Assembly (NCBI RefSeq): GCF_013299185.1
Contig: NZ_JAAFKG010000008.1
Span: forward strand, 94,734-158,733
Origin: Microcoleus sp. bin48.metabat.b7b8b9.023
GTDB taxonomy: Bacteria > Cyanobacteriota > Cyanobacteriia > Cyanobacteriales > Microcoleaceae
DNA length: 64,000 nucleotides
Direction: 5' to 3'
Part shown: positions 51,765 through 61,022 of the stretch, piece by piece
Position numbering within the stretch: the stretch's first letter is position 1
Layout: every line of letters begins with the position of its first letter
Notes under the pieces: model-generated
Database searches by the model: none
What the model was told of the DNA's origin: nothing
Seen by the model: only the letters and a program-made list of their open reading frames with translations
Program-made: the position numbers and the translations under genes

Positions 51765-54700
51765 TTAAGGAGAAGCAGGAGGACATTCAGTGCGGTAATT
51801 GTCGCCGACTGCGTTCGCGCCAGCAACAGTTTTCCCGCACATCAAAGTGTTTATCCACTCGTCATTGCGAGGTACTTCCCGGAAATACTCAGCAGGCTGA
51901 GTCTTTGTCGGAGGGGTAGTGAACCTTTGAGTAAACAAGTCAGGTGACTGAGAGAGCATTCCCACGTCATAACCCCAATTTCGGAGTGGCGGGGTAAAGA
52001 ATGGAATTCGCCCACCATTGTTGTCTGTTCTATACCTAGCTGTAGGAATAGTATTTGGCGGTAAACTTGCCGCAAAAAACAAACTCTGGATCGAGTTTTG
52101 AAGATTTGGTGCCACAGCGGCCGGCACATCTGGTGGCGGAGCAGCCAGAATCGGGACGTAAGGGGCGGTACTGTAGGCGCTGCGGTTTAATTGGATGAAG
52201 GAACCTTTAATATTGTTAGTGCTGGGAGAGCCTGGAATATTCCAGTTTTCTACAAAGCGGGGGAAGTTTTGTAACCCACCGTTAAAGTCCCCACTCAAGG
52301 GGGCGCTGATGGAGAGGGCTCGTGAAGGAGTGTCCCCTGCTCCTACAATAAGATTTTGTGTTGTGTTTATAGCCCGTGGCATCCATCTTGATTTTTTAAC
52401 CCCATCAGGGTCTCCTCCAGATTGAGGCAGGGGGGTCTCATCCCTTACTGCGGCGACATCCCGCACAGTCTGAATCTGCAATACAGGCAGCAAAAGCGGC
52501 TGAACTTTGGAGTTTGCTGCTAGTGGCGGCAATGTGGTTCCATTTCCGTCTGTTGTATTGTTGTTTACGAGGTACGGCGTTTCACCCGTGTTGTTCTTGT
52601 AACTGAGTACAGCCCCATTTGCTGCGGCGAACCACAGAGAGTTAGCCTTAGGAGTGCCAGCACCGGGGGCAACTGTTCCATCTTTAATTCCTAGAGGCTG
52701 TGGGGAAGCGCTGAGCAATTGATCGTTGGCATCTCTTAGAAAAGCAATGCGACGTGGAAAACGTTGTAATTCCGGTACAGGTGGGTCAACTGTTGTTCCT
52801 GCTTTAAAGTTAATGGTATCTGTCAGAGAAATAGATGGCTGATAAGTTTGGTTTAAAGAAAGAGAAGTATTGCTGGCTTTAACTCCTGCGGGAGTTGCCG
52901 TAGAGGGCGGATTAATATACCAGTCCTTTGGTCCGCACGCAGCGACAGGCAGTTTCACACAGACTTCCATCAAGTATTGTGGAAATAGGCCCCGCCGCTG
53001 AACGGGAGTGACAAAATTGTTGAAATAAGAACTGTCGCGAACTTCATCGGGCTTAGGAGTAGCGGGGGGTACACCTACATAGTCGCTGTCGAGCAATCGC
53101 GCAACGCCAGCAGGAGCATTGGGGGGAATTAAACCGCTACCATTAGCGTTAAACGCGCCGCTGGTGAGCCCGTTAGTGACAAAGTTATTGGTAAAAAAGC
53201 CGTTGTCCAATCGAGCTCTTTTAAGTGTTTGTATTTCTGTTTCTGCGATCGTGCCGTTGCCATCGGCGTCCCTGGGAATAACGGCACCGCCGGCATTGTT
53301 TCTCAGGTCAAAGTCTCCCTCATTGCGGAATCCAAAACGGTAATTGTCAGAAAGGACTGTTACCGCATCTGCCAGCACGTTTGCCTGCCTCCAGAAATCG
53401 CCCCCGCAGGTGAGTCTGGGATCGCCATTTCGACAGGCAAAGTTTTTGCTGAGAGTCGTGCGAGTGTAGAAATTGCCCCAGCCTGAATCAGTTGACGAAG
53501 TTGCTTTAGTCAAAAGCTCATCGAACTCTTCAACTTCGGTAAAGTTCTTAGTAGTTTCATCGGTCCTGCCGTGAAGGTTAAAGTTTCCTTTGATGTAAAC
53601 GGGCAAGTTCGATACTAAGGTCAGACCTTTTTCCTTCACCACATCTGTCACCGTCTTTGTCGTGGGTGTAGTGCCCCGAAATAAGCGCGAACCCTCGACC
53701 AGTAAAATTCCGTTGGGTTTGCGGGTGGGGTCGAGCAGGGAATCTGTGGGACTGACGAGCTTGCTGGTATTTTCATCAATAATTCCCGGTGTTGTTGTTG
53801 AGGGGGTGCGATTGCTGCGATCGGGCAGCGCGTCATCCCTACTAGCAAAAACAATCCCGCTACTTGGCAGCAACCACTCGGGATTCGGGCCCGTAGGTGA
53901 CGATCCAATACTTGTTGTCCGCAGTTGCGCGATGTTTAATTGAGTGGCGCGAATTTCTAGCGGTTCTCTGTCTTCTAAGGCAAGGTTATAATTCCCTTTC
54001 AGCCAAGCAGATTGGGGGTTCCGAGGGCCTGCCGCCGGAGACAGAGGACTGCTGAGGGTAAAGGTTTCGTCAACACGAGTGTTCAAGTCGTCGCGCTCGA
54101 TCGCCTTGACTTCTCTGGCATTCAAAAATGCTACTTCTTGGATCGCCCCATCAGGAATACCGGCAACATTGGCCTTGCTGGCGGGGTTCTTTAAAATTTC
54201 TAATGCACACATTGTAGAGTCTATCGCTGCCTTATCCGCCAAGTTGCGTTTGGTTGGATCTTTCAGCAGTGCGTTTCTCAAAGGTTCGTTGGCAAAGCGA
54301 CCGTCAGGGAAGACGTAGTTAGCTTGCGTTTGTAAATCACCGCTGCCTAGCAAGCCGTCGGCATCCGGAACCACCGCTCCATCTTTTGTGCGATCGGCAG
54401 GTGGGGGGTAGACTACTCCATTGTTGGAGCCGACTGTTGTTGGCTGCGGTCTCGTTGACAGGGTTCCTGATGCTAATTTTTCTAATTCTGATGGTAAAAG
54501 ACCGCTAACATTTGGAAGTGTTGAGATATTTCTAGCCGTTACAGCCGTGCTGGGGTCGTAATAGCTGCTGATGCAGGCGATTGGTCGAACGTTATCAAGA
54601 TTCGTTGGTTCTACAGTTGGATCGTAGCCACCGCCTTGTGCGTAGTGATATACGGCTGTTGCCCGCATCCGCAAATCGCCCTTAGCATACTTGGGAGTGT

Positions 54701-56981
54701 TGGGGTCAATGGTAGGAGCTTGTGGGGCTGGTAGGGGAGTTGGAGTGGCGGGAGCCTCAGGGTTGGGCAATGGGGCAATAGCCCAACCAGACGGCGCTAC
54801 GGTGTCAGCCCTGCCGTTGTTGTACACTAGCTGCGCTCCCAGCACGGGCGACATGGGCATGGAATCAGGCCAGACGATGGGAAGCTTCTCCGGGCCTGTT
54901 GTTGCCGGGTCATCGTATGTTAGCGACCCTTCTACAGTAGATGTTGTCGGGTCGTCCCAACGGGGAAGAGGCAGAAAAGAATTGAGCCGTTCGTAAACTC
55001 CCGCACTGGTGACGACGCGCAAACCGCCAATGCCGTCAACGGCAGTTTTAGGTATTTGAGCCGCTGCTTTTTCCCAGAAACCGTCTCTATCTATCGCCCC
55101 TATATCGGCGATCTGCGTAATCTGCGGTCTGCGGGTGCGGGGAGTTTTGTCGCCTCCATCCCAAGCAGTTGTGCCGTCAACGGTTTGTGGTGTATCGCTG
55201 CCGAGAAACTTTTTGCTGCTTTCGTCCCACCGCTGTGCTGGCAAGTTGTTGCCTGCTACCACGCGATCGCCTAGAAAAGTTTCTTCCTCCGGTGGGCTGG
55301 GTTTTATAGGATTTGTTGCTTGTAACTGAGTTGGGTTTATTGTCAGTTTTGTTTTCGGCCCGTCGGTAGTTGCTGCCGTCGCAGTTCCCCCTGTAGGAAG
55401 ACTCCATTCATTTACAGGTCTGAGATCATCTCCAGTTGCTCCTGGTGCAATCGGGGGATTTGTGGCGCTGTAAGTATCCAATCCTGAGGTTCGCAAATCT
55501 GCTTCTGCAAAAGGAACTTTCCGAGTCCTTTCTTTAAAATAAGCTTGCAGCGCTTGCTCTCGCGTCTGACTCAGGGGCGGCCGCATAGCTTGTTTGACTG
55601 ATAGAGGGTCGGTATTGGTATTAGGGTCGTTATTTGGCTCGGCAGCTATTCGTGAAGCTACTAACAGCGCAATGCGATTGGCATAGGCGTTGTTGTTATA
55701 AAGTACCTGAAGACTATTATTGGTAACAGATTGATTCGTGTCATCAATGACTTTACTTTTGTCGGGCAAGCCTGTTTTTTTGAACAGGTGTACTTCAGCA
55801 GCAAGCGGAATGCCACTACCAGCATTTCCGCTAACTACATTACCGCTGACCACTATTTTGCTGTTTTCTTGGTCGTAGAAACAAGACTTCTCGCTACTGA
55901 CTAGATGAAGTTTGATGTCATTAGCACCGCTGAGTGATGATATTAGCAAGTTGCTATTTGTGATAATTCGACCGTTTAGATTCAGCTTCAGCGCCGGAGA
56001 TATATCTAAATCGTCTTCATATACCACAGCATTATTGCTGAGGGGAATGCGACTTTGGTCTTGTTGGTATTCAAGAGCCGAAAGGCTGGGAGTGCCTGTG
56101 AAAACTTCACCATTCGGTGGTCGATTTGTTTCTGTAATCGGTACATTAACTGTGTAAACAAAAAAACTTTTTTTAAGTCTGCCATCAAGTTTGTACCAAC
56201 CAGAGTCACCGACCAAGCTAGCGCTAGTACCTGCCGCCGCCACACACTCAGGTCTGAGTAAGCCCGTGATTGACATCGGCGGCGTTCTTGCTTCCAATGG
56301 CTTTCTGGCCCTTGCAAAGTTGCCCGTAGCATCACGTTGTGGGGTGCGAAAGTATATACCGTAAAGTGTGTAAGTATCAACTAAACCGTTATTATTCGTA
56401 TCGACCGGATATCTCCAAGCTGTATTTAACGCTTCATTATCGGCTCCCGCAATCACCAGCGCGCCTTTTGGATCGGCGTTGGGATCGGGCTTGCCGTCAC
56501 TGTTAAGATCGGCTCTGAGGATTAGTCGCTCTTCGTCCCCAAATGTATACAAGTCAGGCTGTGCAGCTCCACCACTTTTACTTTTACCGTCAAAGGACAT
56601 GATCCGGTAAAGTTCAGCATCGGAGGGAGTCGCTGTCGGCCTTTGCGGGTCTTCCCGCAGCATAAACTGAATTTTTGCTTTTGCCCGATCGAGCGCGGGG
56701 GTTGCGGCAGCCAGTACCTGCTGGTTCACCCGCACGTTGCGCGCCAAATTAGCCCGATCGAACGATCGCAGGACGATCGCCACAGTCAACAAAATCACTA
56801 CCAGCAACACCATCGTCACCGTCGGCAGCACAAACCCCGCCACCGGCAACTTTGCCCTGCGGCCCATAGCCATGAGGGCTTGCAGCATTGCTCTCATCAG
56901 CCGCTTGGCACCGGATCTGGTAACACCAGCAATCCGCCGCAGCAGAGATACGATAACTTTGGATAATTTGCTCTTAAACAT
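51765..56981 (-). CDS. hpsA: Hormogonium polysaccharide biosynthesis protein HpsA
   Basis: A 1738-residue protein, the largest in the window. The N-terminus is basic (about 1-45), then a pilin-like membrane helix GFVLPTVTMVLLVVILLTVA (about 49-71) and SFDRANLARNVRVNQQVLAA, without a canonical G|FxxxE cleavage motif. The remaining 1650 residues are extracytoplasmic in type: Asn/Thr/Pro/Asp-rich, with many short beta-type stretches and few Cys. This matches HpsA of hormogonium-forming cyanobacteria. It leads a minus-strand operon with hpsB (gap 40 bp) and hpsC. It is thought to act with the pseudopilins in secretion of the motility polysaccharide; the biochemistry is unknown. Confidence 0.9.
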   Translation of the reverse strand: MFKSKLSKVIVSLLRRIAGVTRSGAKRLMRAMLQALMAMGRRAKLPVAGFVLPTVTMVLLVVILLTVAIVLRSFDRANLARNVRVNQQVLAAATPALDRAKAKIQFMLREDPQRPTATPSDAELYRIMSFDGKSKSGGAAQPDLYTFGDEERLILRADLNSDGKPDPNADPKGALVIAGADNEALNTAWRYPVDTNNNGLVDTYTLYGIYFRTPQRDATGNFARARKPLEARTPPMSITGLLRPECVAAAGTSASLVGDSGWYKLDGRLKKSFFVYTVNVPITETNRPPNGEVFTGTPSLSALEYQQDQSRIPLSNNAVVYEDDLDISPALKLNLNGRIITNSNLLISSLSGANDIKLHLVSSEKSCFYDQENSKIVVSGNVVSGNAGSGIPLAAEVHLFKKTGLPDKSKVIDDTNQSVTNNSLQVLYNNNAYANRIALLVASRIAAEPNNDPNTNTDPLSVKQAMRPPLSQTREQALQAYFKERTRKVPFAEADLRTSGLDTYSATNPPIAPGATGDDLRPVNEWSLPTGGTATAATTDGPKTKLTINPTQLQATNPIKPSPPEEETFLGDRVVAGNNLPAQRWDESSKKFLGSDTPQTVDGTTAWDGGDKTPRTRRPQITQIADIGAIDRDGFWEKAAAQIPKTAVDGIGGLRVVTSAGVYERLNSFLPLPRWDDPTTSTVEGSLTYDDPATTGPEKLPIVWPDSMPMSPVLGAQLVYNNGRADTVAPSGWAIAPLPNPEAPATPTPLPAPQAPTIDPNTPKYAKGDLRMRATAVYHYAQGGGYDPTVEPTNLDNVRPIACISSYYDPSTAVTARNISTLPNVSGLLPSELEKLASGTLSTRPQPTTVGSNNGVVYPPPADRTKDGAVVPDADGLLGSGDLQTQANYVFPDGRFANEPLRNALLKDPTKRNLADKAAIDSTMCALEILKNPASKANVAGIPDGAIQEVAFLNAREVKAIERDDLNTRVDETFTLSSPLSPAAGPRNPQSAWLKGNYNLALEDREPLEIRATQLNIAQLRTTSIGSSPTGPNPEWLLPSSGIVFASRDDALPDRSNRTPSTTTPGIIDENTSKLVSPTDSLLDPTRKPNGILLVEGSRLFRGTTPTTKTVTDVVKEKGLTLVSNLPVYIKGNFNLHGRTDETTKNFTEVEEFDELLTKATSSTDSGWGNFYTRTTLSKNFACRNGDPRLTCGGDFWRQANVLADAVTVLSDNYRFGFRNEGDFDLRNNAGGAVIPRDADGNGTIAETEIQTLKRARLDNGFFTNNFVTNGLTSGAFNANGSGLIPPNAPAGVARLLDSDYVGVPPATPKPDEVRDSSYFNNFVTPVQRRGLFPQYLMEVCVKLPVAACGPKDWYINPPSTATPAGVKASNTSLSLNQTYQPSISLTDTINFKAGTTVDPPVPELQRFPRRIAFLRDANDQLLSASPQPLGIKDGTVAPGAGTPKANSLWFAAANGAVLSYKNNTGETPYLVNNNTTDGNGTTLPPLAANSKVQPLLLPVLQIQTVRDVAAVRDETPLPQSGGDPDGVKKSRWMPRAINTTQNLIVGAGDTPSRALSISAPLSGDFNGGLQNFPRFVENWNIPGSPSTNNIKGSFIQLNRSAYSTAPYVPILAAPPPDVPAAVAPNLQNSIQSLFFAASLPPNTIPTARYRTDNNGGRIPFFTPPLRNWGYDVGMLSQSPDLFTQRFTTPPTKTQPAEYFREVPRNDEWINTLMCGKTVAGANAVGDNYRTECPPASP

Positions 56982-57484
56982 TGACGCCTTCCTGAATAAT
57001 TTCAGAGATGGTATTGCAGGTAGTTACTGCTGGACAGTACGATCCCATTTTTATAGTTCCCAATTTCCACAACATCCATATCAGCCCTTGCAAAAATTCA
57101 CAAATTGTGTAATCTCACTGAAGAATAAAATCGACAAACCCGCGATGAGGTTCACCGCAGATATATTTTCCCCGAAAGATTTGCCCCGCAAGGATTTGGG
57201 CTGGGGAACTCCACTCTAGTCTAGTTCAATGATATTGTCAGTGCCCAGAGACCGAGTGAGTCCGATCGCCAAAAAACAGCGATCGCGATCGCATCGCCCC
57301 AAACGCCCACTCATAGCCAAGCAGGTTAATTTACCTCTTCCTGTATTCCGATCCCATCCTTAGATTCTTTTGAGGGTCAACAAGAGTGAAGCTAAACAGC
57401 GGCGGGCTTTGTTCGTGGAAGTGCGATGTTCCTGCATCAGTATTGTTAAAATAATATAGATAGTCGTAAATAATTTTTATTTCA
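56982..57484. other. Divergent gap upstream of hpsA
   Basis: Holds the promoters of hpsA (minus) and the SGNH-like gene (plus). Several HIP1-like words (GCGATCGCGATCGC at about 57280) are present. No repeat family or gene is recognised. Confidence 0.5.
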
Positions 57485-58408
57485 ATGGCTAATAGACTCC
57501 GCCCATTTTTTATTTCTTTCTTGATTTGTATTTTTTTGTTAAGCCTGTATCATACCTTAGTGATAGGTGGAGTTGTGTTACCCAGCGATGGAATTAATGG
57601 GCCGCAGAGCAATACGATAAAAGCTCAACGTTACATTTACAATCAAAAATCCGAACGAGAAATAGTTTTGGTAGGAAGTTCAATAACTGCACGGCTAGAT
57701 CCTCAGTACATCAGCCCTCAAGCCGTAAGTCTAGCTCTGCTAGGAATGTCTAGCCCAACAGGATTACAAATAATTGAAAGAGAAAAGGTTAAACCAAAAT
57801 TCTTATTAGTAGAACTAAGCGAGACAATTCTCAAAGGTGAAAAGTTTAAAGCAAGCCAGGATTTTATAGAGAACCTATACCAGCCCTTATTTTATTTGAT
57901 TCGTTTACAATTTCCAATGTTTAGACAAGAATATCAGCCATTGCTCAGTATAATCCAATCATTAATCAAAGCGACTACACAGGATAATAAAATTGCATTC
58001 CGTTTCTTAGAAGAAGCAAACAGCACCCAACAACAGATAGACCCAGAATTAATAGAAAAGCTAATTCAACAGCAAATACAAGCAAAAAAAAATACTATGT
58101 CTGAAGGAGTAAAGAACGCAATCACCGAAGAGTCTGAGTACATCAAAACAAAAATCACCCAATTAAAAAAGGCAGGAGTGCGAGTTGTTCTCATGGACGT
58201 ACCTAACGAAAAACGAGTCAAAGACACAATCATGGAAAAGCAACTGCGAGAATTATTTCGAGATATTTTCCCAGAAAATATTTATGAGTGGCTACCAGAA
58301 CCGCCCTCAAGAGAGTGGAAAACTAATGATGGGATTCACTTGGTTACGTCGAGCGCCAAGGAGTATGCTAATTTTGTAAGAACTCAACTGTTTAAAACTG
58401 CTCAGTAG
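57485..58408 (+). CDS. Membrane-anchored SGNH-like hydrolase-fold protein
   Basis: A 307-residue protein. One N-terminal signal anchor (about 9-32: FISFLICIFLLSLYHTLVIG), then VLVGSSITARLDP with the candidate nucleophile Ser in the GSS motif, a long helical middle (about 110-225), VVLMDVPNEKRV, and near the C-terminus NDGIHLVTSSAKEYANFV with the Asp-x-x-His pair. These are blocks I, and V of SGNH/GDSL hydrolases; the active site would face the periplasm. Relatives act as partners of MBOAT acyltransferases in polysaccharide O-acetylation; the MBOAT gene here is at 25789. Confidence 0.72.
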   Translation: MANRLRPFFISFLICIFLLSLYHTLVIGGVVLPSDGINGPQSNTIKAQRYIYNQKSEREIVLVGSSITARLDPQYISPQAVSLALLGMSSPTGLQIIEREKVKPKFLLVELSETILKGEKFKASQDFIENLYQPLFYLIRLQFPMFRQEYQPLLSIIQSLIKATTQDNKIAFRFLEEANSTQQQIDPELIEKLIQQQIQAKKNTMSEGVKNAITEESEYIKTKITQLKKAGVRVVLMDVPNEKRVKDTIMEKQLRELFRDIFPENIYEWLPEPPSREWKTNDGIHLVTSSAKEYANFVRTQLFKTAQ

Positions 58409-58422
58409 ACTTTTCCCAAACA

Positions 58423-58680
58423 TCAATTGCTCGATCGAGATTTCGGCTGGGACTAAATTGTACGTGACATCCGTGGGGAAACGGCAGTTCCCTGTCCTCC
58501 TACCCCAGGGCGCGATCGAATGTCCGCGAAGTCCAAAAGTAGGCGCGGCAAGGCGATCGCGAACAGGAATCGCCAGCCAACGGCGATCGTACTCATCAAA
58601 GGGAGCTAGGATGAGGTACGTTGTTGGGCTTCAGCCCTCTTTATTTAAGCGGTTATAGAAGGTGTCGGTCATACCTCATC
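58423..58680. repeat. Sulfotransferase 3'-end scar and GTACGT-family half repeats
   Basis: 58423-58457 (TCAATTGCTCGATCGAGATT then TCGGCTGGGACTAAAT) matches the last 30 or so bases of the sulfotransferase gene ending at 61787. A diverged GTACGT left arm (GAGGTACGTTGTTGGGCTTC, about 58613-58632) and a short right arm (CATACCTCAT) close at about 58679. No gene is supported in 58409-58789. Confidence 0.75.
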
Positions 58681-58789
58681 TTTTTGAGAAAGGCTATAAG
58701 CTTAAACTAGAGTTGAAGTTTTCGCAGATTGCCACTAAAATTGAACAACCAACAACCCACATCAATTATAACAACAACTAATTTTCAAT

Positions 58790-59677
58790 ATGGACTTTAA
58801 AATCAAACATGAAGAGGACTTGAAAAAAGTTCCAACAATCGAAGAAGCTCTTAAAACATTTTCGGTCAGGTGGCCGAACATTAAAAGTAATTGCGATTCC
58901 AGTCCCGTATTTATATTTTCTGCTGGTTGGAGGTCAGGGTCAACTCTTTTGCAAAGGTTAGTGATGTCATCGGGTTCTATCATCGTATGGGGTGAACCCT
59001 ACGGTCGTGCAGGATTAATCGATCATTTATCTAGCCCACTCAAATCAATTACTGATACCTATCCTGCTGCGGAATGGTTTATTGATGAAGTTTTAAGCGA
59101 TGGTGCTCCACTGTCTGACTTAGCTGGCGAATGGATTGCCAACCTTTATCCCGACATAAATTACTTACTTGAATCTCATATTGCCTTCTTGGTAAATCAT
59201 TTTGAAAAACCCGCAAAAGCGAGGGGAATTTTGCGATGGGGGCTAAAAGAAGTGAGGTTGACTATCGATCACGCTATTTACTTAAAATGGCTGTTTCCCA
59301 ATGCCAAATTCCTATTTTTGTATAGAAATCCTTACAATGCCTATGCTTCTTTTCAGGGTTTTTACTGGTACAAAAAATGGCCAAACGAGCCTGTATACAC
59401 ACCAGAGCAGTTTGGATTGCACTGGACAAATTTACTTCAAGGATACATTGCAGATAGTCATAAAGTAAATGGAATGCTAATAAAATATGAAGATTTATGC
59501 AATGGAAACTTTGATTTTACCGAGTTAGAAAATTATTTAGAACTCAAGCTAAATAAAACTACTATCGAAAAAGTCATATACAGTACAAAGCGTCAGGCAC
59601 TGCCAGAAGAATTGAGATTATTAAAGAGTGTGGTCAATCCTTTAGCGATAGAGCTTGGTTATGAGCTCGTGGAGTAA
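58790..59677 (+). CDS. Sulfotransferase family protein
   Basis: A 295-residue PAPS-dependent sulfotransferase. The 5'-phosphosulfate loop is FSAGWRSGSTLLQRLVMSSG (about residues 43-62), and the 3'-phosphate site is FLYRNPYNAYASFQGFYWY. Further blocks GILRWGLKEVR and VNGMLIKYEDLCNG are typical. It would sulfate a polysaccharide or small acceptor in the cytosol. The gene has an AT-rich context and lies in a region of scars and palindromic repeats. A second, different sulfotransferase follows at 61023. Confidence 0.85.
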   Translation: MDFKIKHEEDLKKVPTIEEALKTFSVRWPNIKSNCDSSPVFIFSAGWRSGSTLLQRLVMSSGSIIVWGEPYGRAGLIDHLSSPLKSITDTYPAAEWFIDEVLSDGAPLSDLAGEWIANLYPDINYLLESHIAFLVNHFEKPAKARGILRWGLKEVRLTIDHAIYLKWLFPNAKFLFLYRNPYNAYASFQGFYWYKKWPNEPVYTPEQFGLHWTNLLQGYIADSHKVNGMLIKYEDLCNGNFDFTELENYLELKLNKTTIEKVIYSTKRQALPEELRLLKSVVNPLAIELGYELVE

Positions 59678-59699
59678 AAAATCGCATAAAATGGTCATT

Positions 59700-59733
59700 C
59701 GCCCAATCAGAGATTAGCTCAATTGTGCGATCG
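59700..59733 (+). pseudogene. Sulfotransferase 3'-end scar
   Basis: CGCCCAATCAGAGATTAGCT then CAATTGTGCGATCG is identical to 61735-61768, inside the last codons of the sulfotransferase at 61023-61787. Here it follows an unrelated sulfotransferase gene and leads into a GTACGT-family repeat, as in the intact copy. Confidence 0.85.
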
Positions 59734-59737
59734 TACA

Positions 59738-59958
59738 AGGTATGTAGTTGCGCTGTCTTCGCTCTTTCCAGATATTCGCGAAGAGCGCTCAAGCGCAACA
59801 ACGTACCAAGAAAGGTATGTAGTTGCGCTCTTTGCGCTCTTGACAGATTTTAGCAAAGAGCGCTAAAGCGCAACAACGTACCAAGAAACGTATGTAGTTG
59901 CGCTTCAGCGCTCTTTCCAGATTTTAGGAAAGAGCGCTGAAGCGCAACAACGTACCAA
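59738..59958. repeat. Three full GTACGT-family palindromic units
   Basis: Units at about 59739-59807, 59814-59882 and 59889-59957, each 69 bp with left arm GTATGTAGTTGCGCT and right arm GCGCAACAACGTACC, 75 bp apart. Inner parts differ in a compensatory way (CTGTCTTCGCTCTT, CTCTTTGCGCTCTT, CTTCAGCGCTCTT), and loops CAGAT(A/T)TT. They fill the gap between convergent genes. Confidence 0.93.
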
Positions 59959-59969
59959 GAGCACGAATA

Positions 59970-60377
59970 TCAAGCAGCAGCCGTAGCATTTGCTTGCAGA
60001 GGCTCAATTTCCTCCGGCGCAGCGTGACGGCGCGAGTCATTAAAACTGCCCGCAGCCAGCCAATTAGGATTTTGGGCAGCCTCGCAACCAATCACGTAAA
60101 GCGAAGATTCGTTAAATGCAGCCCAGAGAGCATCGCAAGCCTGTTTATCCATCAGCGAATCTGCGATCGGGCGATCGTGAATCACAGCAAACAAATCAAA
60201 CTCGTTGCGTTTTGGATTCCACTGGTATTGCAAACTAGGAACATAACCCATTTCGATCAATTGTGCGATCGCGCGATCGGGCGTAAATCCATCCAAGTGC
60301 ACCCGATTCAGATAGATAGACACTTGAACGTACTCATCTTTCGGAGGTAGCAGTCGGTAATTTAAGTTAGTCATCAT
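59970..60377 (-). CDS. Conserved hypothetical protein of a three-gene cassette
   Basis: A 135-residue soluble protein: MMTNLNYRLLPPKDEYVQVS, then IYLNRVHLDGFTPDRAIAQL and SLQYQWNPKRNEFDLFAVIH, ending in an Ala-rich tail. No domain is recognised with confidence. The start is chosen at 60377, preceded by GGAG 9 nt upstream; it overlaps the stop of the preceding gene within ATGATGACTAA, a clear sign of translational coupling. Confidence 0.72.
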   Translation of the reverse strand: MMTNLNYRLLPPKDEYVQVSIYLNRVHLDGFTPDRAIAQLIEMGYVPSLQYQWNPKRNEFDLFAVIHDRPIADSLMDKQACDALWAAFNESSLYVIGCEAAQNPNWLAAGSFNDSRRHAAPEEIEPLQANATAAA

Positions 60378-60582
60378 TATTTGTCTCCGTGCAGTAGTAA
60401 TAAGAGTGGCCTGCAATATCGGGGCGTTTTTCAGCCTTCATTTGTTGCTGAGCACATCGACGCTTAGCGTAAAGGTCTTTTTCAATTTCAGTCTCGCCCG
60501 GGGCATAAAAAGGACGGTGAGGAAGCAGTTCGGCTTCTAAATCTTCCCAAGATTTCTCAGGGTTGTCTGAATCTCTCAACAT
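60367..60582 (-). CDS. Small hypothetical protein of the cassette
   Basis: A 71-residue protein, MLRDSDNPEKSWEDLEAELL, PHRPFYAPGETEIEKDLYAK, ending in CTETNNDD. Charged, no membrane segment, no recognised domain. The start at 60582 is preferred over an upstream GTG because GAGGAG lies 4-5 nt before it. It overlaps the downstream gene by 11 bp and follows the RHH-like gene by 34 bp. Confidence 0.68.
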   Translation of the reverse strand: MLRDSDNPEKSWEDLEAELLPHRPFYAPGETEIEKDLYAKRRCAQQQMKAEKRPDIAGHSYYYCTETNNDD

Positions 60583-60616
60583 TTGTCTCCTCAGTTTTGG
60601 CGGCCGTGTTGACACG

Positions 60617-60793
60617 CTAGGGTTCAGACTCTGGCGAGGTTGCTTGTATCTCTAGCCACTGCTTCATCAGCAAACCAACGACTTCACTCATTGGTTTTTC
60701 TTGGGCCGTACAAGCTAGTTTGAATTGCAACTTTAGCTTTTTGTCTACATAAACGCTCAGCTCAGCCATGTCAGGTGGAATTTTTTTAGCCAT
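60617..60793 (-). CDS. Small ribbon-helix-helix-like protein
   Basis: A 58-residue protein, MAKKIPPDMAELSVYVDKKL followed by KLQFKLACTAQEKPMSEVVG and LLMKQWLEIQ. A strand (LSVYVDKKL) followed by two helices is the RHH layout (CopG/ParG/Arc type), so it is probably a dimeric DNA-binding protein that may regulate its own cassette. It is first in the order RHH, 71-aa protein, 135-aa protein. A toxin-antitoxin arrangement is possible but neither partner resembles a known toxin. Confidence 0.65.
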   Translation of the reverse strand: MAKKIPPDMAELSVYVDKKLKLQFKLACTAQEKPMSEVVGLLMKQWLEIQATSPESEP

Positions 60794-61022
60794 ATCTCTC
60801 AAACGCGCATATCTGCATTCTCGCATCTGGCGATCGACAACGAATCGCTACGTATTGCGCGCAATCGCGTTAAACGTAATAGTAGCACGATCAGCTAAAA
60901 AACCACAACCCCGCCGAGTTAATTGGACGATCGCGCGATCGCAACTCGGCTGTAAGCTATATTGATCGACAGTTCGACGCCCAAACCGACACCAACCAAG
61001 CGCCAGATATCATCACCAATCC

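Noticed and set aside
59970..60377. RuBisCO small-subunit-like protein
   Set aside because: A loose resemblance in strand-helix order was considered, but none of the RbcS sequence blocks is present.
60367..60793. Firm toxin-antitoxin call
   Set aside because: Only the RHH-like layout supports it; the partners match no toxin family I know.
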